Source: DASQEH01 sp038237745 (GTDB lineage: Bacteria; Actinomycetota; Actinomycetes; Propionibacteriales; Nocardioidaceae). From it: DNA of 64,000 nt. Numbering within the stretch: position 1 is the first letter of the stretch; each line of letters starts with the position of its first letter. The notes under the pieces are model-generated. The model was not told where the DNA came from. It did not search any database and saw only the letters and a program-made list of their open reading frames with translations. Position numbers and translations under genes: made by a program. The DNA lies in assembly GCA_038237745.1 (NCBI GenBank), contig JBBRYJ010000013.1:1-64000 (forward strand), given 5' to 3'. Below are positions 24,144 through 32,448 of this stretch, piece by piece.

Positions 24144-26300
24144 TCACTGACCAAGTCGCAGGTAGCGCCCAGCCTGGAACTTGAACAGATAGCTGCCATC
24201 AGCCTCATACTTCACCGACCAGAAGGGTGAGGCGAGAAAGGAGTCTCGAAGCTCAGCCGACTGAGCTCGCGACTGAAGCGCGTACGCCTGTCCGTAGTTC
24301 GCTCCGGCGGGCGAGTAGAGTGCGAACAACTCGGCCTGGCTGGTTGGCTCGCCGGCGTGGCGGAGAAGTCGTCGCGTCAGAACCTGCACATCCGGGCTGG
24401 GAGCGAGATCTCTCCCACTGCCGAACATGGTGAACGTCCCACCCTGCGTCGTCGGGGTCGTCGGTTGGTCCCCAGGTGTCAGCAGCAGCAAGTAGTAGGG
24501 CTGGGGAGGTCGCGGACCACCCAGCTGCTGGAACAGGCGCACGGCCGCCAGATCACCGGGACGAATCACGTTGACGGCGTCGAGTCCGAAGGAAGAAACC
24601 AGAAACGCCGCGAGGAGTACCCCTGCGGTGAGGAAAAGACCGAGTCGCGATCTGAGCTCACGCCCGGCGAAAAAGACAGGGCTGGCCAGCACCGCCAACC
24701 AGGGCAGGCCGAACAGAGCCGCGCGAAAGATGCCCTCCTGTCCATACGGATTGAGGGCAACGAGAAGGACGCCGGCGCCCGAGCAGCAGGCCAGCGCCCA
24801 GGCCCCCACATCACGCCTGGACCGGATAAAGGTGACCAGTGCCAGTGAACCGACCACCAAGATGGCGATGACCAGGGCCAGAATCGTCTGGTCGACGACA
24901 GGCAACCGCTGAAGGCCGCCTACAGCCACCGTCTGCGGCGGCCTGAAGTTCCCAACTTGACCGAATGCGCCGAACGATACGAAACCCTTCACGACTGTCC
25001 AATGCAGCGCGGCCCATACCACTGCCGGTCCAAGCACCAAGGCGGGCAGCCACCAGGGCCGGAGCCGTCTGAACACCACCAGGACCGCCAGGACGCCGCC
25101 CACGATGTAGGGACTCAATTGGTGCGTCACGGCGAGCGTGACGCCAGCGACCAAGAGCATCGAAACTCGTGGCACATTCTTGTTGCGTGCCAGGGCAACC
25201 GAGACCGCCGCGACACCGAGGACAAAGCCGACGGACTGCGGCGAGAAGTAGTCGGCGCCGATGGAGTCGGCTAGGACCGCCAACGTGACCGCGACCCAAC
25301 ACTGTTCAGTTCGGGGGAGGATCTGGCCGAAGAGGTTGCGAAGCGCCACTACTCGGAAAAGGGCCAGCAGAGCGGGCCATGCTGTGGCAAGCGACATCGG
25401 GTCCGTAATCCCGCTGATGCTGCACAGCCATGCCGTGGCCGCGAAGAAGCCCGCCCAGGCGCTGTACACCGGAAGCGTCGAGCCCAGGTCGTGCAGGGAC
25501 TGGATCTGCAGCACGAAATCCACGTGCTTGGCCGCAGACTGCGACCTGGGCCCGTCGTAGGTCAATGCAGGAGTGAGCGTCAGCACCAAGACCGTAAGGA
25601 ACACAGGCACAGAGAGACTGTGCTCGCGACGCCCTCCCAGGGTTAGTCCGAAAAGAAGCAATACCAACCCGACGTACCAAGTGACTCCGATATGTGGCAG
25701 AAAGCCGAAGAAGTCGGGGGTGATATGCCGATGGAACATCGCAGATATCAGGCACATCGCGGCACCGACGGACGCTGGTGCCGTCGCAGGTAGGCCGTCG
25801 ACTAGCACTCGTTGTGCCAACGCCCTGCTCTGTGCGATCGGTAGGTACCGCGTCGGCCAGCCAGTCGCGTCGGACGCTCGAGCTTCTTGGATCTGCCGCA
25901 CGAGACACAGCAGGTGGAGAGGTAGACAGCCGCCGGCCACGAGTAGGAACGCCGCTGTGGGATACCAGATATGCAGGCCGATCATGCCGAGCGGTACGAG
26001 GGTGAGGACCGCCACGGAGGTGACGAACGTCAGGGTTAGGCGCTCATAGGCGTCAAGCTTGGCGTTGAGCTGCCATGGCGCGGAACCGATGCCGAGAAGG
26101 CAGAAGACGAGGACGCTGACGAGTCTGAGCCAGTCCGCGCCAAGGGCAAACCCGACGTATCCGGTCTCAAGACTGATCACGCTGAGCGCCGCCAACACTG
26201 TGCGGCACGCCGAGTTATCGGCAGGAGCGGACGGCCGCACCGGCATATGCGGTGCGGCGACCGTTACCACTGGGACAGGGCTGCCCTTCGCAAGCCTCAA
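24144..26300 (-). CDS. Large polytopic membrane protein, possible GT-C-like glycosyltransferase
   Basis: The 718-residue protein has about 15 hydrophobic segments (for example LTFVTSVAVLTLVPLGMIGL, YVGLVLLLFGLTLGG, LFLTAGVLLAAFLVSSFGL) and a C-terminal soluble tail. A periplasmic loop between helices includes HITPDFFGFLPHIGVTWY and, later, YFSPQSVGFVLG. The shape resembles membrane glycosyltransferases of the GT-C fold or polymerases, but I see no definitive catalytic motif. In a polysaccharide locus the Wzy-type polymerase slot is otherwise empty, so it is a candidate. It is the last gene of the leftward arm. Confidence 0.65.
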   Translation of the reverse strand: MRLAKGSPVPVVTVAAPHMPVRPSAPADNSACRTVLAALSVISLETGYVGFALGADWLRLVSVLVFCLLGIGSAPWQLNAKLDAYERLTLTFVTSVAVLTLVPLGMIGLHIWYPTAAFLLVAGGCLPLHLLCLVRQIQEARASDATGWPTRYLPIAQSRALAQRVLVDGLPATAPASVGAAMCLISAMFHRHITPDFFGFLPHIGVTWYVGLVLLLFGLTLGGRREHSLSVPVFLTVLVLTLTPALTYDGPRSQSAAKHVDFVLQIQSLHDLGSTLPVYSAWAGFFAATAWLCSISGITDPMSLATAWPALLALFRVVALRNLFGQILPRTEQCWVAVTLAVLADSIGADYFSPQSVGFVLGVAAVSVALARNKNVPRVSMLLVAGVTLAVTHQLSPYIVGGVLAVLVVFRRLRPWWLPALVLGPAVVWAALHWTVVKGFVSFGAFGQVGNFRPPQTVAVGGLQRLPVVDQTILALVIAILVVGSLALVTFIRSRRDVGAWALACCSGAGVLLVALNPYGQEGIFRAALFGLPWLAVLASPVFFAGRELRSRLGLFLTAGVLLAAFLVSSFGLDAVNVIRPGDLAAVRLFQQLGGPRPPQPYYLLLLTPGDQPTTPTTQGGTFTMFGSGRDLAPSPDVQVLTRRLLRHAGEPTSQAELFALYSPAGANYGQAYALQSRAQSAELRDSFLASPFWSVKYEADGSYLFKFQAGRYLRLGQ

Positions 26301-26533
26301 TATCTGAGCTCGGAACCGAGTCCACGGGCTGCCGTGGCTGGCTCAAGCCTTTGCCGAACCGTCACGGTCGAACAGCAACAGCGCCACACCTGTGAGGTGA
26401 CACGGTACAGCGGGTCGGCGACATTGATGCTCACCGGCAAATGATACGTGACGGGCGCGCAGGTTGCTCCATTTGCCCGGTTCGCACTCCCATGAAATGC
26501 GTCCGGATTCGCCGTCGTTCGCGGCTCAGTCCA

Positions 26534-28201
26534 CTACATGAGCAGGCGGTCGAAGCGGTCCACCGCGTGCTGCCAGAGCTGAAAGTCCCGGTCCCCCCTG
26601 ACAACGTCAGCCAGCTCCGACGAGACCTTCGACCCGTCAGCCATCGTGGACCTCCCTTCCGAAGGCATGATCCGGGCCAGAAGTCCCCCCGCCGACCGCG
26701 CCCACGTCGCCAGGACGAGACCGGCCATCGGCACGTCGTCGAGACCGATCGAGACTCCGTAGCGGCGGAGCCATGGCTGAGTCCACGCATCAGGTCCGGT
26801 GAAGGCATCGTCGAAGGCGCGTAGCTGTCCTTGGCGTTCTGACGTCTGGGCCAAGCACTCCGCGACGTACTGCATGAAGAAGCACAGGTCGTGGAGGGGA
26901 AGGCCGAGTGGTTCAGACCTCTCCCAGTCCACGGCGGCAAGGTGGCCGCCATCTGTCAGCAACAGGTTCGGGTGGCTGAAATCCCCGTGTTCGAAGACCA
27001 GTGGCAGAGCCCTACCCTGCAGCGGCTCGAGGCAGCGCAGTGTCTGGGAAACGAGGGACGGTACCTCCGACAGATCGAGGAGCCCTTCGAGTTCCCTCAG
27101 GGGACTCTCGATCAGGCGGACAAACCACGAAGCGTCGGTGTCCGTGTGACCCGTCGTCGGCAGCGAAGCAACGAATTCCAGTGCTGCGTTGAGGAGCGGG
27201 GCGGTGTCGGACCGAACCGTCTCCGGGCCGACGGCACTCCCGTGTAGTGCAGATTCGAGTAGGAAAGGCCGCTGCCCGAGCTGTAGCTCGTGAACCAGAG
27301 GGACCTGCTCGCTCAACACCCGCGTTCGCTTTGCCAGTTCCTGGAGTGCCAGACTTTCGTGCTGTATGCCGCCGATGTCCCACGTGCGTCGAGGTAGTTT
27401 CGCCACGCCGCACGGCTGGCGGGTCTCCCTGTCGAGATACAGGCAGACCACGTGTCGTGACGCTTCAAACCATGGCGTCACCATGAGCCTGGACGGCGGC
27501 TCACCGCGATCTCCGACCAGGCTCATCTCGATCTCCTCGGGTAGCACGGTCGCGAAGCCGCTTCGCGCAGGTCGTCGAGGCTGCCGAGCCTCGCCGTCGC
27601 GCAGCGCCACAACAGTGACGTCGAGGGCGAGAAGTTCTGCCAGGCCCACCGCGTTGACGGCTCGTGCGATCACGGACTTGAGCCAGCCGAGTCGGACGCC
27701 GTGGTATCGCTGGAGCATGGCCGAGATGGCCAGCCGGTCGTCTACAGCCACCACGTATGAACATCGATCGGCGCTGGGTGCGTGCCAATATGTGGCTACC
27801 AGCGTCAAGCCGTTGGCACGTGCGCGTCGCCGCGAGGAGCGCCATGCGATTCGGCGGACGCCTGTCCAGGAGAACGCACCCCGGCTATGGAGACGAAGCA
27901 GGACCCAACCGCCCGCGCGCACCGCACTCGCAGCTGCTGCGATCGAGTCTGCTTCGTCACCGCTCACGATGCATACGTCGACGTCCGATCCCGGGGGAGG
28001 TTCGCAGACGACCGCCACACCCGCATCGTCGAGCACCCGCCTCTCGGCTTCAGAGACTGCACCGAGGTAGCCCACCGCCTGGAGGGGGGCGGGGGGAAGG
28101 AGGAAACGCCAGTCCGCGGCTGGCCACAACGCAAGCGGTGCCGGCCGACTCAGTGGTACGCCGGCCGGAGGAACCGTCGGCACGTCTCCCTCATCGCTCA
28201 T
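26534..28201 (-). CDS. APH-family phosphotransferase with extra N-terminal domain
   Basis: The 555-residue protein has two parts. Residues 1-210 are a Rossmann-like region (AVSEAERRVLDDAGVAVVC, DVDVCIVSGDEADSI, GGWVLLRLHSRG) resembling degenerate SAM-dependent methyltransferase domains. Residues 270-555 are an aminoglycoside/choline-kinase-like phosphotransferase: Brenner motif VFEHGDFSHPNLLL (catalytic Asp) and AAVDWERSEPLGLPLHDL (metal-binding Asp). The ATG at 28201 overlaps the flippase stop in ATGA. The preference for a sugar, choline or lipid acceptor is not visible. Its place between flippase and polymer genes suggests phosphorylation of a repeat-unit or lipid. Confidence 0.8.
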   Translation of the reverse strand: MSDEGDVPTVPPAGVPLSRPAPLALWPAADWRFLLPPAPLQAVGYLGAVSEAERRVLDDAGVAVVCEPPPGSDVDVCIVSGDEADSIAAAASAVRAGGWVLLRLHSRGAFSWTGVRRIAWRSSRRRARANGLTLVATYWHAPSADRCSYVVAVDDRLAISAMLQRYHGVRLGWLKSVIARAVNAVGLAELLALDVTVVALRDGEARQPRRPARSGFATVLPEEIEMSLVGDRGEPPSRLMVTPWFEASRHVVCLYLDRETRQPCGVAKLPRRTWDIGGIQHESLALQELAKRTRVLSEQVPLVHELQLGQRPFLLESALHGSAVGPETVRSDTAPLLNAALEFVASLPTTGHTDTDASWFVRLIESPLRELEGLLDLSEVPSLVSQTLRCLEPLQGRALPLVFEHGDFSHPNLLLTDGGHLAAVDWERSEPLGLPLHDLCFFMQYVAECLAQTSERQGQLRAFDDAFTGPDAWTQPWLRRYGVSIGLDDVPMAGLVLATWARSAGGLLARIMPSEGRSTMADGSKVSSELADVVRGDRDFQLWQHAVDRFDRLLM

Positions 28202-29709
28202 GTGACCAGCCATCCCAGAATCGGAATCCGCCGGACCTCAGGAAACGTCTCGCCGAAACTCAAGGCGTGGCGGGTCAACCGAAGGATGCCGAACCAGGCA
28301 ACAAGAATCAGAGGAAGGGCGGCCGGCAAGGAGAGATGGGTCAGACGGTTCGCGAGACTGAGCGCGAGCACTGCCGCGATCACCGTCAACACCACCCGCG
28401 CATGCTCACGCTGCCAAAGGCCGATTCCAAGCCCGAAGCCAAGGCCAACCTGCTTCAGCACGTTATTGACCACGAGGGTGACCAGCACCGCGACCGCGGC
28501 GCCTACGGCTTGAAACCTTGTAGCCAGAACCAGAAGCGAGACCACCGCTGTTACCAGCGTGACGAGACTGGTCACCAGGACCCACCAGCTGCGACCCAGG
28601 ATCTGGGTCGTGGTCCCATTGAACCCCAGTGCCGCGTTCATGAAGTAGCCGAGGGACAAGATTACGAGAACGGAGGCCGACGAAGAATAGCGCTCGCCCA
28701 GCGTGTAGATCGTGAACTGCGACGCGAAGGCCGTTGTCACGGCCACGACCGGAAAAGTCAACACGACGATCCAGCCTGCAGTCAACCAGTAGAGAGTAGC
28801 GACCTCGCCACGCAAACCACGCGCTGCGAGGCGAGACGCTGCGGGCGTGAACAACGTCGTGAAGCTGAAGAGCACCACCAGGTTGAGCGCGGCGAACGGT
28901 TGCACGGCCCGGAACGTCGCGACGGCCTCTGAACCAGAACTGTGACCGAGGTATATCGCCGCAAATTCGGTGGTGGCGACCGCGACCAGTGTGGTGAGCA
29001 GCATTGGCCCACAAAAGCGTGCGACCTCGCGCCACGGCAATACGAGCTCGCGTGGTCGAAAGTGCGTTGACAGGCCGATGCGCTTGAACAAGCGGACGAG
29101 AAGCACAAGGTAGAGCAACAGCCCGATGCCGGCGGCCAAGACGTACCCCACGGCCAGAAAGGAAGGCGACCTGTCACCGACGACGAGGAGAAGGACGACC
29201 GCCAGACGCAGCACCGGCTCTAGGACGTAGCGGCGCAGGAATACCGACCAGGGAGACGCGAAGACCGCGAACATCTCCACCACGATGATGTCAACAGCCT
29301 GAATCGGTGCCAACGCGATGAGCAGCAGAAGAATCGTGACGGCGCCCCGCGAAGGGGCAATCGAGTGAAGGGGCGTCGTCAGGAGCAGGGTCGCCCCGGT
29401 AACGACAACACCAAGGCCAACCAGCACGATGGCCTCAACGGCAATGAAGCCGAACAATCGTGGGTAGTCGCGTCTCTCGTCGTACAGGGCCAGGAAACGA
29501 GCACTTGCCCGGTCTAGGCCGAGGGGCAGGATGGACTGCACAAGAGTGACGACGGAAAGAGCCCACGCGAAGGATCCATAGCCCTCAGTAGACAGATGCC
29601 GCACCACCAGGACCTGAATCAGGAAATTGACTGCGTGTGCCATGAGCTGACCGGCAAGCATCCCATTCGAGGCCCGGATGTTGGCGCTCGAGCCACTCAG
29701 AGTAGTCAT
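28198..29709 (-). CDS. Wzx-like polysaccharide flippase
   Basis: The 503-residue protein has 12 to 14 transmembrane segments, beginning MLAGQLMAHAVNFLIQVLVVRHLSTEGYGSFAWALSVVTLVQSILPLGLDRA, the usual Wzx/MATE-like polysaccharide transporter opening with YGSFAW. Further helices include AVTILLLLIALAPIQAVDI and LVTSLVTLVTAVVSLLVLATRF. Such proteins flip undecaprenyl-linked oligosaccharides across the membrane. The stop overlaps the start of the phosphotransferase gene (ATGA). Its presence fixes the locus as a Wzx/Wzy-type or related exopolysaccharide pathway. Confidence 0.88.
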   Translation of the reverse strand: MTTLSGSSANIRASNGMLAGQLMAHAVNFLIQVLVVRHLSTEGYGSFAWALSVVTLVQSILPLGLDRASARFLALYDERRDYPRLFGFIAVEAIVLVGLGVVVTGATLLLTTPLHSIAPSRGAVTILLLLIALAPIQAVDIIVVEMFAVFASPWSVFLRRYVLEPVLRLAVVLLLVVGDRSPSFLAVGYVLAAGIGLLLYLVLLVRLFKRIGLSTHFRPRELVLPWREVARFCGPMLLTTLVAVATTEFAAIYLGHSSGSEAVATFRAVQPFAALNLVVLFSFTTLFTPAASRLAARGLRGEVATLYWLTAGWIVVLTFPVVAVTTAFASQFTIYTLGERYSSSASVLVILSLGYFMNAALGFNGTTTQILGRSWWVLVTSLVTLVTAVVSLLVLATRFQAVGAAVAVLVTLVVNNVLKQVGLGFGLGIGLWQREHARVVLTVIAAVLALSLANRLTHLSLPAALPLILVAWFGILRLTRHALSFGETFPEVRRIPILGWLVT

Positions 29710-29815
29710 CGCCTACCCGGGCTCGGCTTCCACGCGCGGGCAGCGTTATATGGCGGAGACATCGCGGCCCTGTTATCCGGAACGGGTGCAGACTCTCGTG
29801 CAGCGCGGACCGGCA

Positions 29816-31117
29816 TCACGTCAAATGTGCTCTGTCTGCGACGGAGGACCTGGACCTGACCAGGTCATCCCAGACGACCCGGTTGACGGCGCGTATCACC
29901 TGCTGCAGAGGTTGCTCAGCATCCACAGTGAGCATATGAGCGAACCGGCGCTCGAAGGCCAGATAGGTGTCCCGTCGGCCCTTGAGCTCTTCGATGGTCA
30001 GTTCGCCCTTTCGGGCGAAGACGACCTCAGGCGAAGCATCCAGGAACACGAGACGGTCGGGCTCGGCAGCAGTCTTCAAGACGAAATAGGCACTGACCCT
30101 TCCCTTCCAGTCCAGCGTGGAAGATGGGAGGTTCGTGTCGATGACGTACCTGTCGAGAAGGACGAGGCGGCCGAGGGCCCGGTGGTACCGCGCGAGAAGC
30201 CCCGTGCGGCTGAGTCTGCCCAATCTCAGTACCAACCTCGCTCCCATGACGTGCCGGAAGAAGTGGTCGAGCCTCGACTCCCTCCATACGCCCATGTAGA
30301 GCGAGACAGTGGGCCACGTGATGTCTTGCCGCAGTGTCGTCGCGACTGTCGTCTTCCCTGCGCCGTCCAGGCCGAGCAGAGCGACGGTCAGCCCGGGGGC
30401 CCGCGGAATCGAGGTCCGACGCAGTAGCCAGTTGGCTGTCTCATGTGAGACGATCTCTAGGCGCTGTGAGCGTCGCCAGTGCTGTTGCAGCGCGGCTTGC
30501 GCAGTCCGCACCTCCTCCTCGTCGGCAGCGCGCGCTCCAGCAAGAATCCTCTGCAGAGAGGCAGAGCGGTCCTGCAGATGAGCAGCCACGAACTCGGCGA
30601 CAGGTCCGGATGAATGGGCGACCAAGGCTTGAGTTACCAGCTCCCCGCGGCGCTTCGGTGTTGGTTGCTTCCAGACCTGATGCAGAAACAGCAACCAGAA
30701 GCAGTCGGAAGGGTCCAGGACTGGAAACTGGCCGTCCAGGATTCTGCGCTCCAGGCAAGGGCTGGCCAGTTCGGTGCGGTAGGCCTGCAGCGGGCCGAAA
30801 TCTATCCTGGTCACGAGATCAAGCTGGTACCAGCGACCGCTCTCCTCGTCGTAGGTGACGAAGAAGCGGTGCGAGCCATGGCCAGACGACGGCGCCGGGA
30901 TCCAGCCGCCGACTCGCAGCGTGTGCTCGGCTTTGCCCAGGTCCTCTGCCGGGATGAGCAAGTCCACGTCACCGGAGAGGCCGGGGACGTCAAGGACTCC
31001 GCGCATCACCGCATAGCCGACTCCGGACCTGTCCAGTGCCACGAGCGTACGACTGCATATCCCATGCGGTCCGGGCCCCGGCAGAGCATCAGGGGACTCG
31101 TCCCAACGCCCAGGCAC
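29816..31117 (-). CDS. Nucleotidyltransferase-thymidylate-kinase-like fusion protein
   Basis: The 433-residue protein has two modules. Residues ~20-200 resemble a nucleotidyltransferase of the MNT/NTase type: GVGYAVMRGVLDVPGLSGDVDLLI contains the acidic SGDVDLLI core, followed by DEESGRWYQLDLVTRIDF. Residues ~240-420 are a P-loop kinase: VALLGLDGAGKTTVATTL (Walker A), then RLVLLDRYVIDTN, with the LID-type VFARKGELTIEELKGRRDTYL, as in thymidylate kinases. The combination is unusual. The start at 31117 is an ATG. It sits between secreted GH16 and flippase genes; a role in modifying a repeat-unit or its lipid carrier is only inferred. Confidence 0.78.
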   Translation of the reverse strand: MPGRWDESPDALPGPGPHGICSRTLVALDRSGVGYAVMRGVLDVPGLSGDVDLLIPAEDLGKAEHTLRVGGWIPAPSSGHGSHRFFVTYDEESGRWYQLDLVTRIDFGPLQAYRTELASPCLERRILDGQFPVLDPSDCFWLLFLHQVWKQPTPKRRGELVTQALVAHSSGPVAEFVAAHLQDRSASLQRILAGARAADEEEVRTAQAALQQHWRRSQRLEIVSHETANWLLRRTSIPRAPGLTVALLGLDGAGKTTVATTLRQDITWPTVSLYMGVWRESRLDHFFRHVMGARLVLRLGRLSRTGLLARYHRALGRLVLLDRYVIDTNLPSSTLDWKGRVSAYFVLKTAAEPDRLVFLDASPEVVFARKGELTIEELKGRRDTYLAFERRFAHMLTVDAEQPLQQVIRAVNRVVWDDLVRSRSSVADRAHLT

Positions 31118-31272
31118 AGTACCTTCCCCTCAGGTTACGGATACCGCAGGACTCTGCGGGCGGGCACCACCGTAACCTGCGCCCAGCCGCTCAGCCCAAC
31201 CCCCGTGGCTGCCCGACCGGCCGCCACGTCGTAGGCCTTGATCCAGGCAGCGAGAACCTGCTCGTCGCCTTC

Positions 31273-32067
31273 TCAGCGCCAGACCCGCACGTAGTCGACC
31301 TTCATTGCGCCGGCGGCTCCGAAAACGTTGCCACTACTGTGGGAGCCGACGTTGAGGATCAGGTACTGCAGGGCTCCGTTGTCATCGGTGGGGTAGGACT
31401 TCACCAGTACGCCGTCGTAGTACACATCGCACGAGTTCGCCTTCCGGTAGAGACCGTAGGTGTGGTAGGCGCTGCTCCATGTCCCCGGAACGGTGCCTTG
31501 GTTATGCGAACCTGATCCTGAGTGGTAGTTGACTGTCATCGTGCCGAGGCCTTCGGCGATGTCATTCTCACCGTTCGTCGGCCAGGACTGCCCGTCCGTC
31601 CACCATGCCGGCCAGTTGAAGATGGTGGTCCCATTGCCGGGGAAGTAGATGCGAGCCTCGGCGAAATCGCCCACCTTCGTCTGGAAGCCTGTGGTCGCGC
31701 CACCGTTCGGATTTGTCGTGACCGACGCGCCGGAAGTAGCTGACGCGAGCGTGAGCGTCAGATGCCCGCCGCCCTCGGTCACGTTCGCGGCGTGGGTCTG
31801 CACATTGTTCTGCGTCGCCCCCTCGACGAACCAGAACCTTGACCATCGCGTCGTGTCAAGTGAGGTGCCGTTGAACCCGTCGTGCCATGCGAGCGACCAC
31901 GTTCCGCCGGGCCCGCTTGGCTGAACGGTGGCCATCGGAGCTGCACCCGCAGCGAAGGTGCGGCCACTTGTTGCCTCGGAGTGCGTGGCCAGGGCCAGAC
32001 TCGCTGTCGCGCCCAACGCAAGAACTGAAAGAACAGATAGGAATCGAGGCTGTACACGATGGATCAT
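31273..32067 (-). CDS. Secreted GH16-family glycan hydrolase
   Basis: The 264-residue protein has a signal peptide (FLSVLSVLALGATASLALA) and a single GH16 domain. The domain shows WSLAWHDGFNGTSLDTTRWSRFWF, the aromatic block TIFNWPAWWTDGQSW, and the catalytic motif GENDIAEGL, which keeps the E-x-D-x-x-E residues although Asn replaces the usual Ile/Leu. Later HTYGLYRKANSCDVYYDGVLVKSY. It resembles family members acting on beta-glucans or galactans. The ATG at 32067 is followed by the signal peptide immediately. It heads the leftward arm and may release or edit the polymer outside the cell. Confidence 0.88.
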   Translation of the reverse strand: MIHRVQPRFLSVLSVLALGATASLALATHSEATSGRTFAAGAAPMATVQPSGPGGTWSLAWHDGFNGTSLDTTRWSRFWFVEGATQNNVQTHAANVTEGGGHLTLTLASATSGASVTTNPNGGATTGFQTKVGDFAEARIYFPGNGTTIFNWPAWWTDGQSWPTNGENDIAEGLGTMTVNYHSGSGSHNQGTVPGTWSSAYHTYGLYRKANSCDVYYDGVLVKSYPTDDNGALQYLILNVGSHSSGNVFGAAGAMKVDYVRVWR

Positions 32068-32448
32068 GAGCTGCCCACTTCCGAGACGCTGAAACCGTAA
32101 ACAAGCAACGCGAGGACGTGGATCGTCTCAAAGAGTTATTGCTCAATTACTCAGCGATACTTTTGAGTGTAAGTTTTCCCGCTTCAATTTTCTCAAAAAG
32201 GATGGATCCGACAATATGCCCGAATTGTCGAGCACCGTGCGTGCAGCGTGGTTCAGGCCATTTCAGGTAGCAGGGCCACGAGGGCGCGGACGGCGGAGCT
32301 CTGGCGATGATGAGCTGGCCAAACCGCAACGTGGGAGCCGGACCCACGTCGGCAGCCGGAGCTCGGCCGAGACTCTGCTCCCGTGGCTGCAACCGCGCCC
32401 GCGCAACCGGGACGAACGGATCGCCCGCAGCAGAAAGGCTTCGTGGGG
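32068..32448. other. Intergenic stretch between the GH16 and sulfatase genes
   Basis: About 380 bp, with an AT-rich centre around 32130-32215. No coding frame is convincing. The AT-rich part is the likely promoter region of the leftward GH16 gene, but I see no clean -35/-10 pair. The right end follows the end of the choline-sulfatase gene. Confidence 0.45.

Noticed and set aside
27757..28932. A 391-codon plus-strand frame over the phosphotransferase and flippase genes
   Set aside because: Low-complexity, charged sequence without domain; the opposite-strand genes have clear motifs and overlapping start-stop junctions.
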